From assembly GCF_030158565.1 (NCBI RefSeq), contig NZ_JAOASQ010000010.1, forward strand, positions 19,255 to 83,254: 64,000 nt of DNA, in the 5' to 3' direction. Position numbers and translations under genes: made by a program. Source of the DNA: Limnohabitans sp. Its GTDB lineage: Bacteria; Pseudomonadota; Gammaproteobacteria; Burkholderiales; Burkholderiaceae_C. Below are positions 54,911 to 63,600 of the stretch, piece by piece. The notes below the pieces were generated by a model. It ran no database searches. It saw nothing but the letters and a program-made list of their open reading frames with translations, and had not been told where the DNA came from. Within the stretch, counting starts at the first letter, position 1; the number at the start of each line of letters is the position of its first letter.

Positions 54911-55105
54911 TTGGCCACACCCAACTACGGATTCGAAAAGCGCCAGAAAGAATTGGCCAAGAAACGCAAAAAAGAGGACAAACTCAAAGCCAAAGCCGAA
55001 CGCAAAACCGGCTCGCCTTCAGACGACGGCTTGGATGAGGAGGATTCCGGCCTGGCGCCCGCTGCAGATCCTGCAGCCCCTGCGCCGGACGTCCCAGCCC
55101 CCTGA
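54911..55105 (+). CDS. Small Lys-rich hypothetical protein
   Basis: A 64-residue soluble protein with two parts: a strongly basic helix (YGFEKRQKELAKKRKKEDKLKAKAER) and an acidic, Pro/Ala-rich tail (DDGLDEEDSGLAPAADPAAPAPDVPAP). The start is TTG 54911, with AGGAG five bases upstream, directly after the DUF2189 stop (10-base gap). The charge-segregated design suggests nucleic acid or protein binding. Similar short Lys-rich proteins are common in Burkholderiales but have no established function. Confidence 0.72.
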   Translation: MATPNYGFEKRQKELAKKRKKEDKLKAKAERKTGSPSDDGLDEEDSGLAPAADPAAPAPDVPAP

Positions 55106-55130
55106 GTTCAGGCGCCAGGCCGCAGGTCGA

Positions 55131-56192
55131 TCAGACCCGGCCTTGCACCATTTGCTGCGCCAGCGCCTGCATGTGCGCCAGCGAATGACTCTGTGGCACG
55201 ACCACGGGTGCTTTGTTGTAATGCACAAAATTCTTGCCTGTGGACGTTTCATAGCCCGGGTCGTAATGCAGGTTCAGCAAATCGGCCACCACCTCGCGCA
55301 TTTGGCCCAGCGCAATCTTTTCTTTCCAGGCATCCACCACCGCTTTGCCACGCAGTGCGACCAGGCGCTCCAGCCGGTCCACAAAAAAGGCCGTGTCTTG
55401 CGTGAAGAAGGCATAGTCTTCCATCAGCAGATCTACCCGGTTCTCAAGTGAGAGTTCCATGCGGATGCAGGGGCTGGCCCGCATGGCCACCATCAACTCG
55501 GCGGGCACTGTCAGATTGCCGACTTTCTTGCTCTCGGCCTCGACGTACACGGGCCGCGCAGGGTCAAAGCGGCGCAGCGCGTCCCACACTTGGGTGTCAA
55601 AGGCTTTTTGTGTGGGCTGGGGCTGACCAGGAATCAAACCCAGCACCGAGCTGCGGTGCACCGCAATCGCTTCCAGATCCAGCACCTGAGCGCCTTCTTG
55701 GGCCAGCGCCTGCAGCAAGCGGGTTTTGCCCGAGCCGGTGGGGCCGCACAAGACCTGGAACTGCAAACGCTGCGCCTGGCGGGGCGTGTCTTCCATGACC
55801 TCTTTGCGGAAAGCCTTGTAGCCCCCTTCAATCAGGTGCACCTTGAAGCCGATTTGCCCCAGGATCAGCGCCAGCGAGTTGCTGCGCTTGCCTCCGCGCC
55901 AGCAATAAATCAGGGGCTGCCAGTTTTTGGGCTTGTCCATCACGCGGGTTTCGATGTGGTGGGCGATGTTCTTGGCCACCAGCGCCGCGCCGATCTTTTG
56001 CGCCTCAAACGGGCTGACCTGTTTGTAGAGCGTGCCCACGCGGACGCGTTCTTCGTTGTTGAGCGATGGCCAGCTTTGGGCGCCGGGCAGGTGGTCTTCG
56101 GCATGCTCGCCCTCGGACCGCGCATCGAGGATGGCATCGAATTGGTCCAGTTGGGCCATGGCCTGTGCGGCCGAAATCAGGTGAACGCTCAT
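55131..56192 (-). CDS. selU: tRNA 2-selenouridine synthase
   Basis: A 353-residue enzyme (SelU/MnmH) that converts wobble 2-thiouridine of certain tRNAs to 2-selenouridine with geranyl and selenophosphate intermediates. It has an N-terminal rhodanese domain with the catalytic Cys97 in IYCWRGGKRS and a C-terminal P-loop domain with Walker A GPTGSGKT (150-157). AFRKEV and VYVEAESKKVGNL are family blocks. Its ATG overlaps the stop of the esterase (56189-56192). No selD lies in the window, so selenophosphate supply cannot be judged. Confidence 0.94.
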   Translation of the reverse strand: MSVHLISAAQAMAQLDQFDAILDARSEGEHAEDHLPGAQSWPSLNNEERVRVGTLYKQVSPFEAQKIGAALVAKNIAHHIETRVMDKPKNWQPLIYCWRGGKRSNSLALILGQIGFKVHLIEGGYKAFRKEVMEDTPRQAQRLQFQVLCGPTGSGKTRLLQALAQEGAQVLDLEAIAVHRSSVLGLIPGQPQPTQKAFDTQVWDALRRFDPARPVYVEAESKKVGNLTVPAELMVAMRASPCIRMELSLENRVDLLMEDYAFFTQDTAFFVDRLERLVALRGKAVVDAWKEKIALGQMREVVADLLNLHYDPGYETSTGKNFVHYNKAPVVVPQSHSLAHMQALAQQMVQGRV

Positions 56193-56839
56193 TTCAATTG
56201 TTTCTTCAGTTGGGGCCAGACATTGGCCAGCAAGCGCGCTTGCGCTGCTTCGTTGGGGTGGATGCGGTCTGGCTGGAACCACTTCAGGGGCTCGGCATCG
56301 TCGCCGACCCCGTGCAAAAAGAAAGCCACCAGGCCTGTGCCCTGGCTTTTGGCCAGTTGGGTGTACACGGCGGCAAACTGGCGCGTCATTTCGGGGCCGT
56401 AGTTGGGGGGCATCTGCATGCCCAGCAGCAGCACCTGCGCACCCGCCGCTTTGGCCTGGCGGATCATGGTTTGCAAATTGTCCTGCGTCATGCCTTGTGG
56501 CAAGCCGCGCAGGGCATCATTGCCACCCAGCTCGATCACCACATGGCTGGGTTGGTGCTTTTGCAGCAGCGCAGGCAAGCGCGAGCGCCCCCCCGATGTG
56601 GTGTCGCCGCTGATGCTGGCGTTGACCACCTCCGTGCCCGGGCGTTCTTGCTGGAGTTTTTGCGCCAGCAATTGCACCCAGCCTGTGCCGCGCGCCAAGC
56701 CGTATTCGGCGCTCAGGGAGTCCCCGACCACCAAAATGCGCGCTGCTTTGGACGCGAACGCCGCCACACCAAAGCCCTGGCCGACAAGGGCCAGCAGGCT
56801 CAAGGTAAAGTGACGTCGTCTCAACAAAGGTGTGTGCAT
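56189..56839 (-). CDS. tesA: TesA-like SGNH-family arylesterase, exported
   Basis: A 216-residue GDSL/SGNH hydrolase. A signal peptide (MHTPLLRRRHFTLSLLALVGQGFGVAAFA) leads into block I ILVVGDSLSAEYGL (catalytic Ser), block II Gly in GDTTSGG, block III GGNDALRG and block V DRIHPN (Asp and His of the triad). It likely hydrolyses acyl thioesters or aryl esters in the periplasm, as TesA of E. coli. ATG 56839 overlaps the start of the divergent ABC ATPase; in-frame ATGs at 56851 and 56854 are alternatives. tesA and ybbA are divergent in E. coli too. Confidence 0.93.
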   Translation of the reverse strand: MHTPLLRRRHFTLSLLALVGQGFGVAAFASKAARILVVGDSLSAEYGLARGTGWVQLLAQKLQQERPGTEVVNASISGDTTSGGRSRLPALLQKHQPSHVVIELGGNDALRGLPQGMTQDNLQTMIRQAKAAGAQVLLLGMQMPPNYGPEMTRQFAAVYTQLAKSQGTGLVAFFLHGVGDDAEPLKWFQPDRIHPNEAAQARLLANVWPQLKKQLK

Positions 56840-57524
56840 GCCTGAATCCATCATTGCCGTTCGTGGCGTTTGCAAAAGCGTGCAAGACGCCAGCGGGTCG
56901 CTGGACATTTTGCGCGATATCGATTTCTCGGTCTCCAAGGGGGAAACAGCCGCTATTGTCGGTGCTTCAGGCTCGGGCAAAAGCACGTTGCTGGCCATCA
57001 TGGCGGGGCTGGACACACCCAGCGCTGGCCAAGTGTTGCTGGCCGGTCAGTCGATGTTCGATTTGAGCGAAGACGAGCGCGCCGCTGTGCGGGCCCAGCA
57101 CGTGGGTTTTGTGTTCCAGAGCTTTCAGCTCATGCCCAATTTGACGGCGCTTGAAAACGTCATGCTGCCGCTGGAGCTGGCCGGTCGCTCGGACGCCCGC
57201 AGCACTGCCACGGCCATGCTGCAACGCGTGGGCTTGGGCGAGCGGCTCAAGCATTTGCCCAAAGTCCTGTCGGGTGGCGAACAGCAGCGCGTGGCCCTGG
57301 CCCGAGCCTTTGTGGTGCAACCGGCCTTGCTCTTGGCCGACGAGCCCACCGGCAGCCTGGACCATGCCACCGGCGAAGCCATCATGGACCTGATGTTTGC
57401 GCTCAACCGTGAGCAGGGCACGACCTTGGTGCTGGTCACCCACGACCGCCAATTGGCCGCCAAATGCGAGCGCATGCTGGTCATTCAGGCGGATCGCTTG
57501 TCGGAATCCACCGCGGCCCGCTGA
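56838..57524 (+). CDS. ABC transporter ATP-binding protein (YbbA/LolD type)
   Basis: A 228-residue ATPase of the MacB/LolD/YbbA group. Walker A GASGSGKST, Q-loop FVFQSFQLMPNLTALENVMLPLELAG, signature LSGGEQQRVALARAF, Walker B ALLLADEPTGSLD, and the switch His in LVTHDR. The divergent tesA gene identifies it as YbbA-like. In E. coli the partner permease ybbP follows; here the next gene is rlmB, so no permease is adjacent. ATG 56838 has AAAGGTG seven bases upstream; a GTG at 56832 is possible. Confidence 0.94.
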   Translation: MPESIIAVRGVCKSVQDASGSLDILRDIDFSVSKGETAAIVGASGSGKSTLLAIMAGLDTPSAGQVLLAGQSMFDLSEDERAAVRAQHVGFVFQSFQLMPNLTALENVMLPLELAGRSDARSTATAMLQRVGLGERLKHLPKVLSGGEQQRVALARAFVVQPALLLADEPTGSLDHATGEAIMDLMFALNREQGTTLVLVTHDRQLAAKCERMLVIQADRLSESTAAR

Positions 57525-57581
57525 TAAACCTGTTTGCCCGGCCCACCCAGGGTGGTGTGGCGGACCAACGATAATCGCTGC

Positions 57582-58316
57582 ATGTCATCTCACAAAGTGC
57601 TGTACGGCTTCCATGCCGTAGGCGTTCGCCTCAAGATCGCCCCCCAATCCATCGTCGAAATCCATTTCGAGGTCACGCGTCGCGATGCCCGCATGCGGCA
57701 GTTCATCGACAAGGCCCGCGACTCGGGCATGCGCATGATCGAATCCGATGGAGAGCGCCTGGCCAAACTGGCAGGCGGTCACGGCCATCAGGGCGTGGTG
57801 GCTTTGGTCACGCCCATTCCCCAAAACCATTCGCTGGACGATTTGCTCGACACCGTTGAAGGCCCGCCGCTGCTCTTGGTGCTGGACGGCGTGACCGATC
57901 CGCACAACCTGGGCGCTTGCCTGCGTGTGGCCGATGGCGCCGGGGCACACGCCGTGATCGCGCCCAAAGACCACGCAGCAGGCATCAATGCCACCGTGGC
58001 CAAAGTGGCCAGCGGCGCGGCCGAGACGATGCCTTATTTCATGGTCACCAACCTGGCGCGCACTTTGGGCGAACTCAAGGAGCGCAACATCTGGATCGTG
58101 GGCACCAGCGGCGATGCGCCGCGCACCGTGTACCAAGCCGACCTCAAAGGCCCCACGGCTTTGGTGTTGGGTGCCGAAGGCCCTGGCATGCGTCAGCTGA
58201 CCCGCAAGAATTGCGACGAGCTGGTGAGCATCCCCATGCGCGGCGCGGTCGAGAGCCTGAACGTCTCGGTCGCCAGTGGTGTGTGTCTGTACGAGGCGCT
58301 GCGCCAGCGCAGCTGA
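57582..58316 (+). CDS. rlmB: 23S rRNA (guanosine-2251-2'-O)-methyltransferase
   Basis: A 244-residue SPOUT-fold methyltransferase of the TrmH/RlmB type. The N-terminal substrate-binding domain (VLYGFHAVGVRLKIAPQSIVEIHFEVTRRDARMRQFIDKARDSGMRM) precedes the catalytic part with DGVTDPHNLGACLRVADGAGAHAVI, LVLGAEGPGMRQLTRKNCDELVSIPMRG and ESLNVSVASGVCLYEALRQR, the three SPOUT motifs. It methylates G2251 in the peptidyl transferase centre. ATG 57582 from the conserved N-terminus. Followed by a hairpin element and a lipoprotein gene. Confidence 0.94.
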   Translation: MSSHKVLYGFHAVGVRLKIAPQSIVEIHFEVTRRDARMRQFIDKARDSGMRMIESDGERLAKLAGGHGHQGVVALVTPIPQNHSLDDLLDTVEGPPLLLVLDGVTDPHNLGACLRVADGAGAHAVIAPKDHAAGINATVAKVASGAAETMPYFMVTNLARTLGELKERNIWIVGTSGDAPRTVYQADLKGPTALVLGAEGPGMRQLTRKNCDELVSIPMRGAVESLNVSVASGVCLYEALRQRS

Positions 58317-58335
58317 TTGGGCTGTTGGTCTGTTT

Positions 58336-58355
58336 GTCGGAGCTGAAGCTCCGAC
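58336..58355. repeat. Palindromic hairpin element after rlmB
   Basis: GTCGGAGCT-ga-AGCTCCGAC, a perfect 9-base inverted repeat followed by CTACGGACCG. No T run follows, so it is not a standard terminator. From memory, similar GTCGGAGCT..AGCTCCGAC palindromes are dispersed in several beta- and gammaproteobacterial genomes; only one copy was noticed in this window. Confidence 0.6.
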
Positions 58356-58438
58356 CTACGGACCGACGCAGGTATTTGCAGTTCGGCGGCTTGAGCCCCG
58401 ACATGTTTTTTGTCCAAAGTTATCCAAGGGAGTTTTCC

Positions 58439-58789
58439 ATGTCCAAAAAAATCAAACATATGGCGCTGATCACCACGGTCGCCGCTGCCAGCTTGCTGGC
58501 TGCCTGTACCCAAGAGCAGCAAAACAAGATCAGCCGTGACATCCAGAACTGGACCGGCACCAACGGCGTGCTCGAGGTCTATGCCGGTGAAAAGGTGGTG
58601 CGCCGCTTTTTGAAAGTGGACAAGATCAGCACCGCCTTGGGCACCGACGACAAAATGCCGCGTGCTTACCGTTATGGCTACGGTGTGCTCGATGAAAACC
58701 TGAACATGCAGGTCGATGACGGTGAAAAGAAGGTGTATTTCGAGATCAGCGATTACACCAACTCGGTGTTCTTCGAGAACCCACGCTGA
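58439..58789 (+). CDS. Small lipoprotein of unknown function
   Basis: A 116-residue protein with a lipobox LLAAC (Cys23) after MSKKIKHMALITTVAAASLLAA. The mature part (VLEVYAGEKVVRRFLKVDKISTAL; PRAYRYGYGVLDENLNMQVDDGEKKVYFEISDYTNSVFFENPR) is beta-rich with many aromatic residues and looks like a compact single domain. No family is recognised. AAGGGAG lies eight bases upstream of ATG 58439. The gene is preceded by the hairpin element and is convergent with the chromate transporter genes. Confidence 0.82.
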   Translation: MSKKIKHMALITTVAAASLLAACTQEQQNKISRDIQNWTGTNGVLEVYAGEKVVRRFLKVDKISTALGTDDKMPRAYRYGYGVLDENLNMQVDDGEKKVYFEISDYTNSVFFENPR

Positions 58790-58801
58790 TCCATTGGCGG
58801 C

Positions 58802-59404
58802 TCAAACCCAGCCCAAGCCGCCCAACAGCGCGCCCAGACCAATCAGCCACAGCAGGTGAACCTTGGTGCGCCAGACCACCAAGGTGGTCAGGGCCGTCAG
58901 CACATACAGCGGCCAATCGCGTGATGGCTGGTTGTGGGTCAGCGTCAAGAGCCATGCGGTCGACAGCAGCAAGGCGATCACGATGGGCGCCATGCCCGAC
59001 TTGAAGGCCCGGATGCCGATCTTGTCGCGGTGCTGGTGCGCCCAGCGTGTGGCGGTGTAGGTCAGGATGGAAGAGGGCAGCATGATGCCCAGCATCGTCA
59101 CCAGAACACCTAGACTGGCCATTGCCACACTCATCCAGCCGCCGCCCAGCCCGGCGCCCGCATTCAGACCCAGATTCCAGCCCATCAGCGCCACGAACAA
59201 AATATTGGGCCCTGGTGCCGCTTGCGCCAGCGCAATCGATGAGGTGAACTGCGCATCGCTCAACCAATGGGTTTCATCCACCAGGTAGCGGTGCATGTCT
59301 GGCGCTGCGGTGATGGCGCCGCCCACAGCCAACAGCGACAGCGATGTGAAATGCGTGAACAGGCCCAGCCAGTCGCTGGCACTCAAGTGCAGCACCGGGT
59401 TCAT
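58802..59404 (-). CDS. chrA: Chromate transporter, second (C-terminal-like) subunit
   Basis: A 200-residue membrane protein of the CHR family, half size. Hallmarks: LGLFTHFTSLSLLAVGGAITAAPDMHRYLVDETHWLSDAQFTSSIALAQAAPGPNILFVALMGW, with about five to six hydrophobic segments. The overlapping upstream gene (ATGA at 59401-59404) encodes the matching first half. Short-chain CHR proteins of bacteria work as such pairs. The role is export of chromate, with sulfate as a likely competitor; the substrate is inferred from family membership. Confidence 0.87.
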   Translation of the reverse strand: MNPVLHLSASDWLGLFTHFTSLSLLAVGGAITAAPDMHRYLVDETHWLSDAQFTSSIALAQAAPGPNILFVALMGWNLGLNAGAGLGGGWMSVAMASLGVLVTMLGIMLPSSILTYTATRWAHQHRDKIGIRAFKSGMAPIVIALLLSTAWLLTLTHNQPSRDWPLYVLTALTTLVVWRTKVHLLWLIGLGALLGGLGWV

Positions 59405-59994
59405 GGGCGGGCTCCAGGCCAAGCTTGCTTGGCCAGTTGCCAATAAGCCCAGCTGCAGGCCACCAAGCCTGTGCCCAGCAGCACAGAGGCCAATGGCCAG
59501 CGCAAAAGGCCCACGCCGACAAAGCTGGCCACCGCCAACGCCACGCACACGGGCATGCCCATCGGGTTGGCGCGCAAGGCTGAAATCATCTTGAGACCAA
59601 CCGCTGCAATCAAGCCTGCCGATACAGCGCCCATGCCGCGCAGAGCGCCCTGGGCCCAAGCGGCATGCGACACGCCGCCAAAAGCCGCAGCCAACAGCAA
59701 AGCCACCACCAGTGGTGCGGTCAACATGCCCGCAACGCCCGCCAGGGCGCCCGCCAGGCCAAAGTAACGCCCACCGATCATCAGTGAGAGGTTGATCACA
59801 TTCGGGCCGGGCAGGATTTGGGCCACGGCCCAGTCTTCGATGAATTGCTCACGTGTCATCCAACGTTTTTTCTCGACCAGTTCGCGCTGAACGACCGCCA
59901 GAACACCCCCGAAACCTTGCAGCGCGAGGACGGTGAAGGAGACGAACAAGTCGGTTTTGGACTGGGGTTGGTTCAGGGGCACTTGATCTGGCAT
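59401..59994 (-). CDS. chrA: Chromate transporter, first (N-terminal-like) subunit
   Basis: A 197-residue CHR-family half-protein. It begins with a short cytoplasmic segment (MPDQVPLNQPQSKTDL) and has the family patterns FGGVLAVVQRELVEKKRWMTREQFIEDWAVAQILPGPNVINLSLMIG, followed by five or so hydrophobic helices. The PGPN motif is shared with its partner gene, indicating an ancient duplication. The two genes overlap by four bases and use different reading frames, a true pair and not a frameshifted full-length chrA. Confidence 0.87.
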   Translation of the reverse strand: MPDQVPLNQPQSKTDLFVSFTVLALQGFGGVLAVVQRELVEKKRWMTREQFIEDWAVAQILPGPNVINLSLMIGGRYFGLAGALAGVAGMLTAPLVVALLLAAAFGGVSHAAWAQGALRGMGAVSAGLIAAVGLKMISALRANPMGMPVCVALAVASFVGVGLLRWPLASVLLGTGLVACSWAYWQLAKQAWPGARP

Positions 59995-60017
59995 GACGGG
60001 ATTATCCTTGCCGGGCC

Positions 60018-60617
60018 TCAGGGGGCGTTGCCGTCATCCAGCCACACCAGTTGGCCGCGCCCGCTCTCGCTCAGGCGGTTCATCAGGGCGGCGGCGTCGG
60101 ACTCAGGCAGGGCAAAGTGCAGGGTGACCACACTGCCATGCGAGACCTCCTGCAGCTGCGCTTGGGCCAGCTCCACTTCACGCCGCACCAGCCCCTCCAG
60201 CGCATAAGGCACGCTGCACGCCAGCTGTGCCTGTTTGATGAGGGGGATTTTGTCGGCCGTCAAAAGCGCTTGCGCCACAGCATCGGTGTAGGCCCGAACC
60301 AAGCCGCCCGCGCCCAGCTTGACGCCGCCAAAGTAACGCACCACCGAGGCCATGACCCCTTGCAAATCCTGGTGCCGCAGCACGTCCAGCATGGGGCGGC
60401 CAGCGGTACCGCCGGGCTCGCCATCGTCGTTGGCGGCCGATTGCCCCCCGGCCAGCAAAGCCCAGCACACATGGGCCGCATCCGGGTGCTCGGCCTTGAG
60501 CTGGGCCACCCGGGCCTGCGCTTCCTCTCGGCCGGCCACGGGCTCCACGCAGGCGATGAAGCGGCTTTTCTTGATGACCAGTTCGTGGTGTGCAGCTTGA
60601 GCGAGAGAAAAGGCCAT
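60018..60617 (-). CDS. yigZ: YigZ/IMPACT-family protein
   Basis: A 199-residue protein of the UPF0029/IMPACT N-terminal fold. KKSRFIACVEPVAGREEAQARVAQLKAEHPDAAHVCWA, the invariant NDDGEPGGTAGRPMLDVLRHQDL and VVRYFGGVKLGAGGLVRAYTDAVAQAL are diagnostic. The C-terminal ferredoxin-like domain (SVPYALEGLVRREVELAQAQLQEV) is present. Function in bacteria is unclear; eukaryotic IMPACT regulates Gcn2. It follows the large AsmA-like gene after 26 bases on the same strand, and the ChrA pair is next downstream. Confidence 0.93.
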   Translation of the reverse strand: MAFSLAQAAHHELVIKKSRFIACVEPVAGREEAQARVAQLKAEHPDAAHVCWALLAGGQSAANDDGEPGGTAGRPMLDVLRHQDLQGVMASVVRYFGGVKLGAGGLVRAYTDAVAQALLTADKIPLIKQAQLACSVPYALEGLVRREVELAQAQLQEVSHGSVVTLHFALPESDAAALMNRLSESGRGQLVWLDDGNAP

Positions 60618-60643
60618 GGATGCAAAAAGAAAAGGTGAAACGC

Positions 60644-63600
60644 TCAGCGCAAAGAGAAATTCACACGGTTGTAGCCCGCATCCGCTGCGCCAATGGCGGA
60701 GGCGCCGAGTTTGACGTGCAGCAGGAAAATCCGGCTCAAAGGGACTTGACCTTGCTCTACCAGCCAGCCTTGCACCACTTGCGCACGGCGTGTGGCCAGG
60801 GCGCGCAGCTCTTCGTCGCCCACAGACAGGTTGGCCAGCATCAACTTTTCCATGTCCGCCACCGGCAGCGCTTGGGTCAGTCCGAGCACGTTGCGCGGCT
60901 TGGGGAACTTGGCCTGTTGGTAGGCGCGAGCCAGGTAGGTCGCGTAGTCGCTGCTGTCCAGGCGCATGTCTGCCAGGGGTGTCTTGTCGCGCTGCGTTGG
61001 CGTCATGTCTTTGCGTTTTTCGCTCAGCACGGTCCGCTCCAACAAGGCCCGCTTGAGGCCTTCCGGGTCTGTGTTGCTGTCGCTGCTTGCGGTGATTTCC
61101 AGGGTCAAGCCCTCGCGCTCGCGCATCGCTTTGGACAGGGTTTGCAGCTTTTGCACAGCGGTCTCGTCCAAATCAGCGCGGCCCGGTGCAAAGCTCAGTT
61201 GCGACAGCTCCTGGCTGTCGCCAAACAACGATCCCAGCAGTGCGAAGGGGGAGGTGACGGCTTTGACGATGAGGTTGCCGATGACCTTGAAGATCAAACC
61301 CCCGATGGAAAATTGCGGGTCGTCCAGAGAGCCTGCAATGGGCAACTGGATGTCGATTTGCCCCCGGTTGTTTTTGAGCAAAGAGATCGCCAGCTGCACG
61401 GGCAACTGGGTGGCATCCGGGCTTTCCACCTTCTCGCCAAAGGTCAGCTGGTCAATCACGAGCCGGTTTTGTGCGGTGAGCTGGCGGTCCTGGAGCTTGT
61501 AGGTGGCGTCCATGGACAGCTTGCCCTTGTTGATGTTGTAGCCCGCGTATTTGCCCGAATAGGGCGAGAAATCGACCAAATCAATGTCGGAGATTTTGGC
61601 CTGAAGGTCCAGAAACTTCTTCTCCGTCAGCGGGTTGAAGCGGGCCGTGATCTGCACCGGCGCGTTGCTGGCGTAGTTGCCCCGCAGGTCCAGATCGGCC
61701 AGCGTGTCGGGGGCTGAAGACAAGCCCTTGACGCTGCCGCCCAGATGGGTCACGGTGGCAGAGTAGTTGGGCTTGACGAAGCGGTCAGAAAAATCCACGC
61801 GCCCGTTTTGCAGGGTGACTTTGGCGATCTGAACGGGCATCGCCGCTGCGGGCTCCGATGCGGCAGGCTTGCCTGCGTTGCTTGGGGTGCTCGCGGGTGT
61901 GTTGGCGCTGGGGCTGGCCGGTTTGCGCAGTATGTCGGCCAGGTTGAGCCGCCCTTGCGGGTTGAGGATCAACCGCGAGTAAAAGTCGGACAGGGCGATT
62001 TCGCCGATGTTCAGCCGAGCGGGTTCAAGCTGAAAGTCCACCTCGCCAAAGTACAGCGATTTCCACTTCAAAAAATCCGCGCTGTTGGCCTGGTCCACGG
62101 CGCGAAACTGGCCCAGCGTCAGCCCGCCCTTGTAGTTGGCCAAGAGCCTGTCGGCAGGCTGGCGAATCTCCAGGGTGCCCTTGTTGGACAACAGGCCCTG
62201 CGCGATCGATGTGTTGAGGTAGGGCGCCACATAGCCTTGCATCGGCACCAACGGCAAAGCTTGGGTTTCCAGCGCCAGACGCACGGCCAGTGGCTGCAGC
62301 TGCACCGATCCGCTGGCCTTGATTTGGCCGGTCTGGTTGAGCGTGGCGTTCAGTGCCAAGGTGTTTTCGTGCTCGGGGTGGATGTCCAGTTGCTTGGCCG
62401 ACAAGCTCGCATGTGTCAGCTCTTGAACCGCCACCGGCGACAAGGTGCGGTCTTCAAAGCGCAGCCCGACTTCATCCAGGCTCAGGCGACCGAGCACGCC
62501 CGACCAGACTGGAGGGCCCGACTTGTCGGCTGGTGCCGCCCCCGCAGCAGAGCTGCTTGAGGCGAGCACCGGCAACCAAGCCACGGTGCCATAGGCAGAC
62601 CGGACCATGCGCGCCTTGATGCCCGAGCCTTGCAGCGACTCGGCATCGATGCGGTGGCCCTGCAAGTCGGCCTGCACTTGCCGCGCCGACAGGGTTTGAA
62701 CCTGCAAAGGCGCATCGGGCGCGTCTTGGCCCAGGCGCAAGCCCCGCAGGTCCAATTGCGCCAGCAGCCAACGCTGTTGCACGGGGCTAGACTTTTCAAG
62801 GTGCACATCCAGCGATTCCAGACCCAGCCAAGGTTTGCCCGCCGCGTCGGTCAGGGCCAGCCCCTGCAATTGCGCCGAGCCGCTCAGGCTCAGCGAAGGC
62901 GCGCCATCGGGCAAATGGGCAAAGTCCAAGCTCAACCGGGTGGCCAGCTGGCCCGATTTCAGGCGCAAGGGCAGGTCGCTGGGCCAATAAGCTTGCAACT
63001 GGGCCAAGTCCAGCTTGTCGAGGTCGATCTTCAGCGCGCTGGTGTGGGACTTGGCAAAGGGCAGGCTGCGGCCCTGCAGCGCCAGCGGCGATCCGTCCAC
63101 CACCGCCGAAAAGGCGGGCAACACAAACACATCGGCCTTGTAAGGCAGGCTGGAGATGAAAGGCAAACTGAAATTCACCGCCTCGGCCGTGTGCCGGACC
63201 CCTTTGGGGCGGTCGTCGAACACGAACTGGCCGTCCGTGATCTGGATGTTGTTCAGCGAAAAGCGGGGCAGGGGGCCAGAGTCGCTTGGCGCACCGCTGG
63301 CCCAGCGGTCCAGCCAGTCCGAGATGTCGTAGCGCCCGTCGGCCAGGCGCGTGATGGCCACACGTGGGGCTTGCAGACGGATGTCATCGACCACGATGCC
63401 CGCTTGCGCCACAGAAGCGCTCGACAGGTCGATGTGCAGCTGCTCAAAGCCCAACTGCTCCGCGCCGGCCCGGTCTTTGACGGACAAGCCCATCACATTC
63501 ACCGACAAGGCCAGTGGGTTGATCGCCACGCGCTCGATGGCCACATCGCGCCCCAAGGCCTTGCCCAGCTGCGCGGCCAAGACCGAGCGGGCTAGATGCG

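Noticed and set aside
58802..59994. The two chromate transporter halves considered as one frameshifted gene
   Set aside because: Each half has its own start and complete domain, they overlap by ATGA, and split short-chain CHR pairs are a known arrangement.
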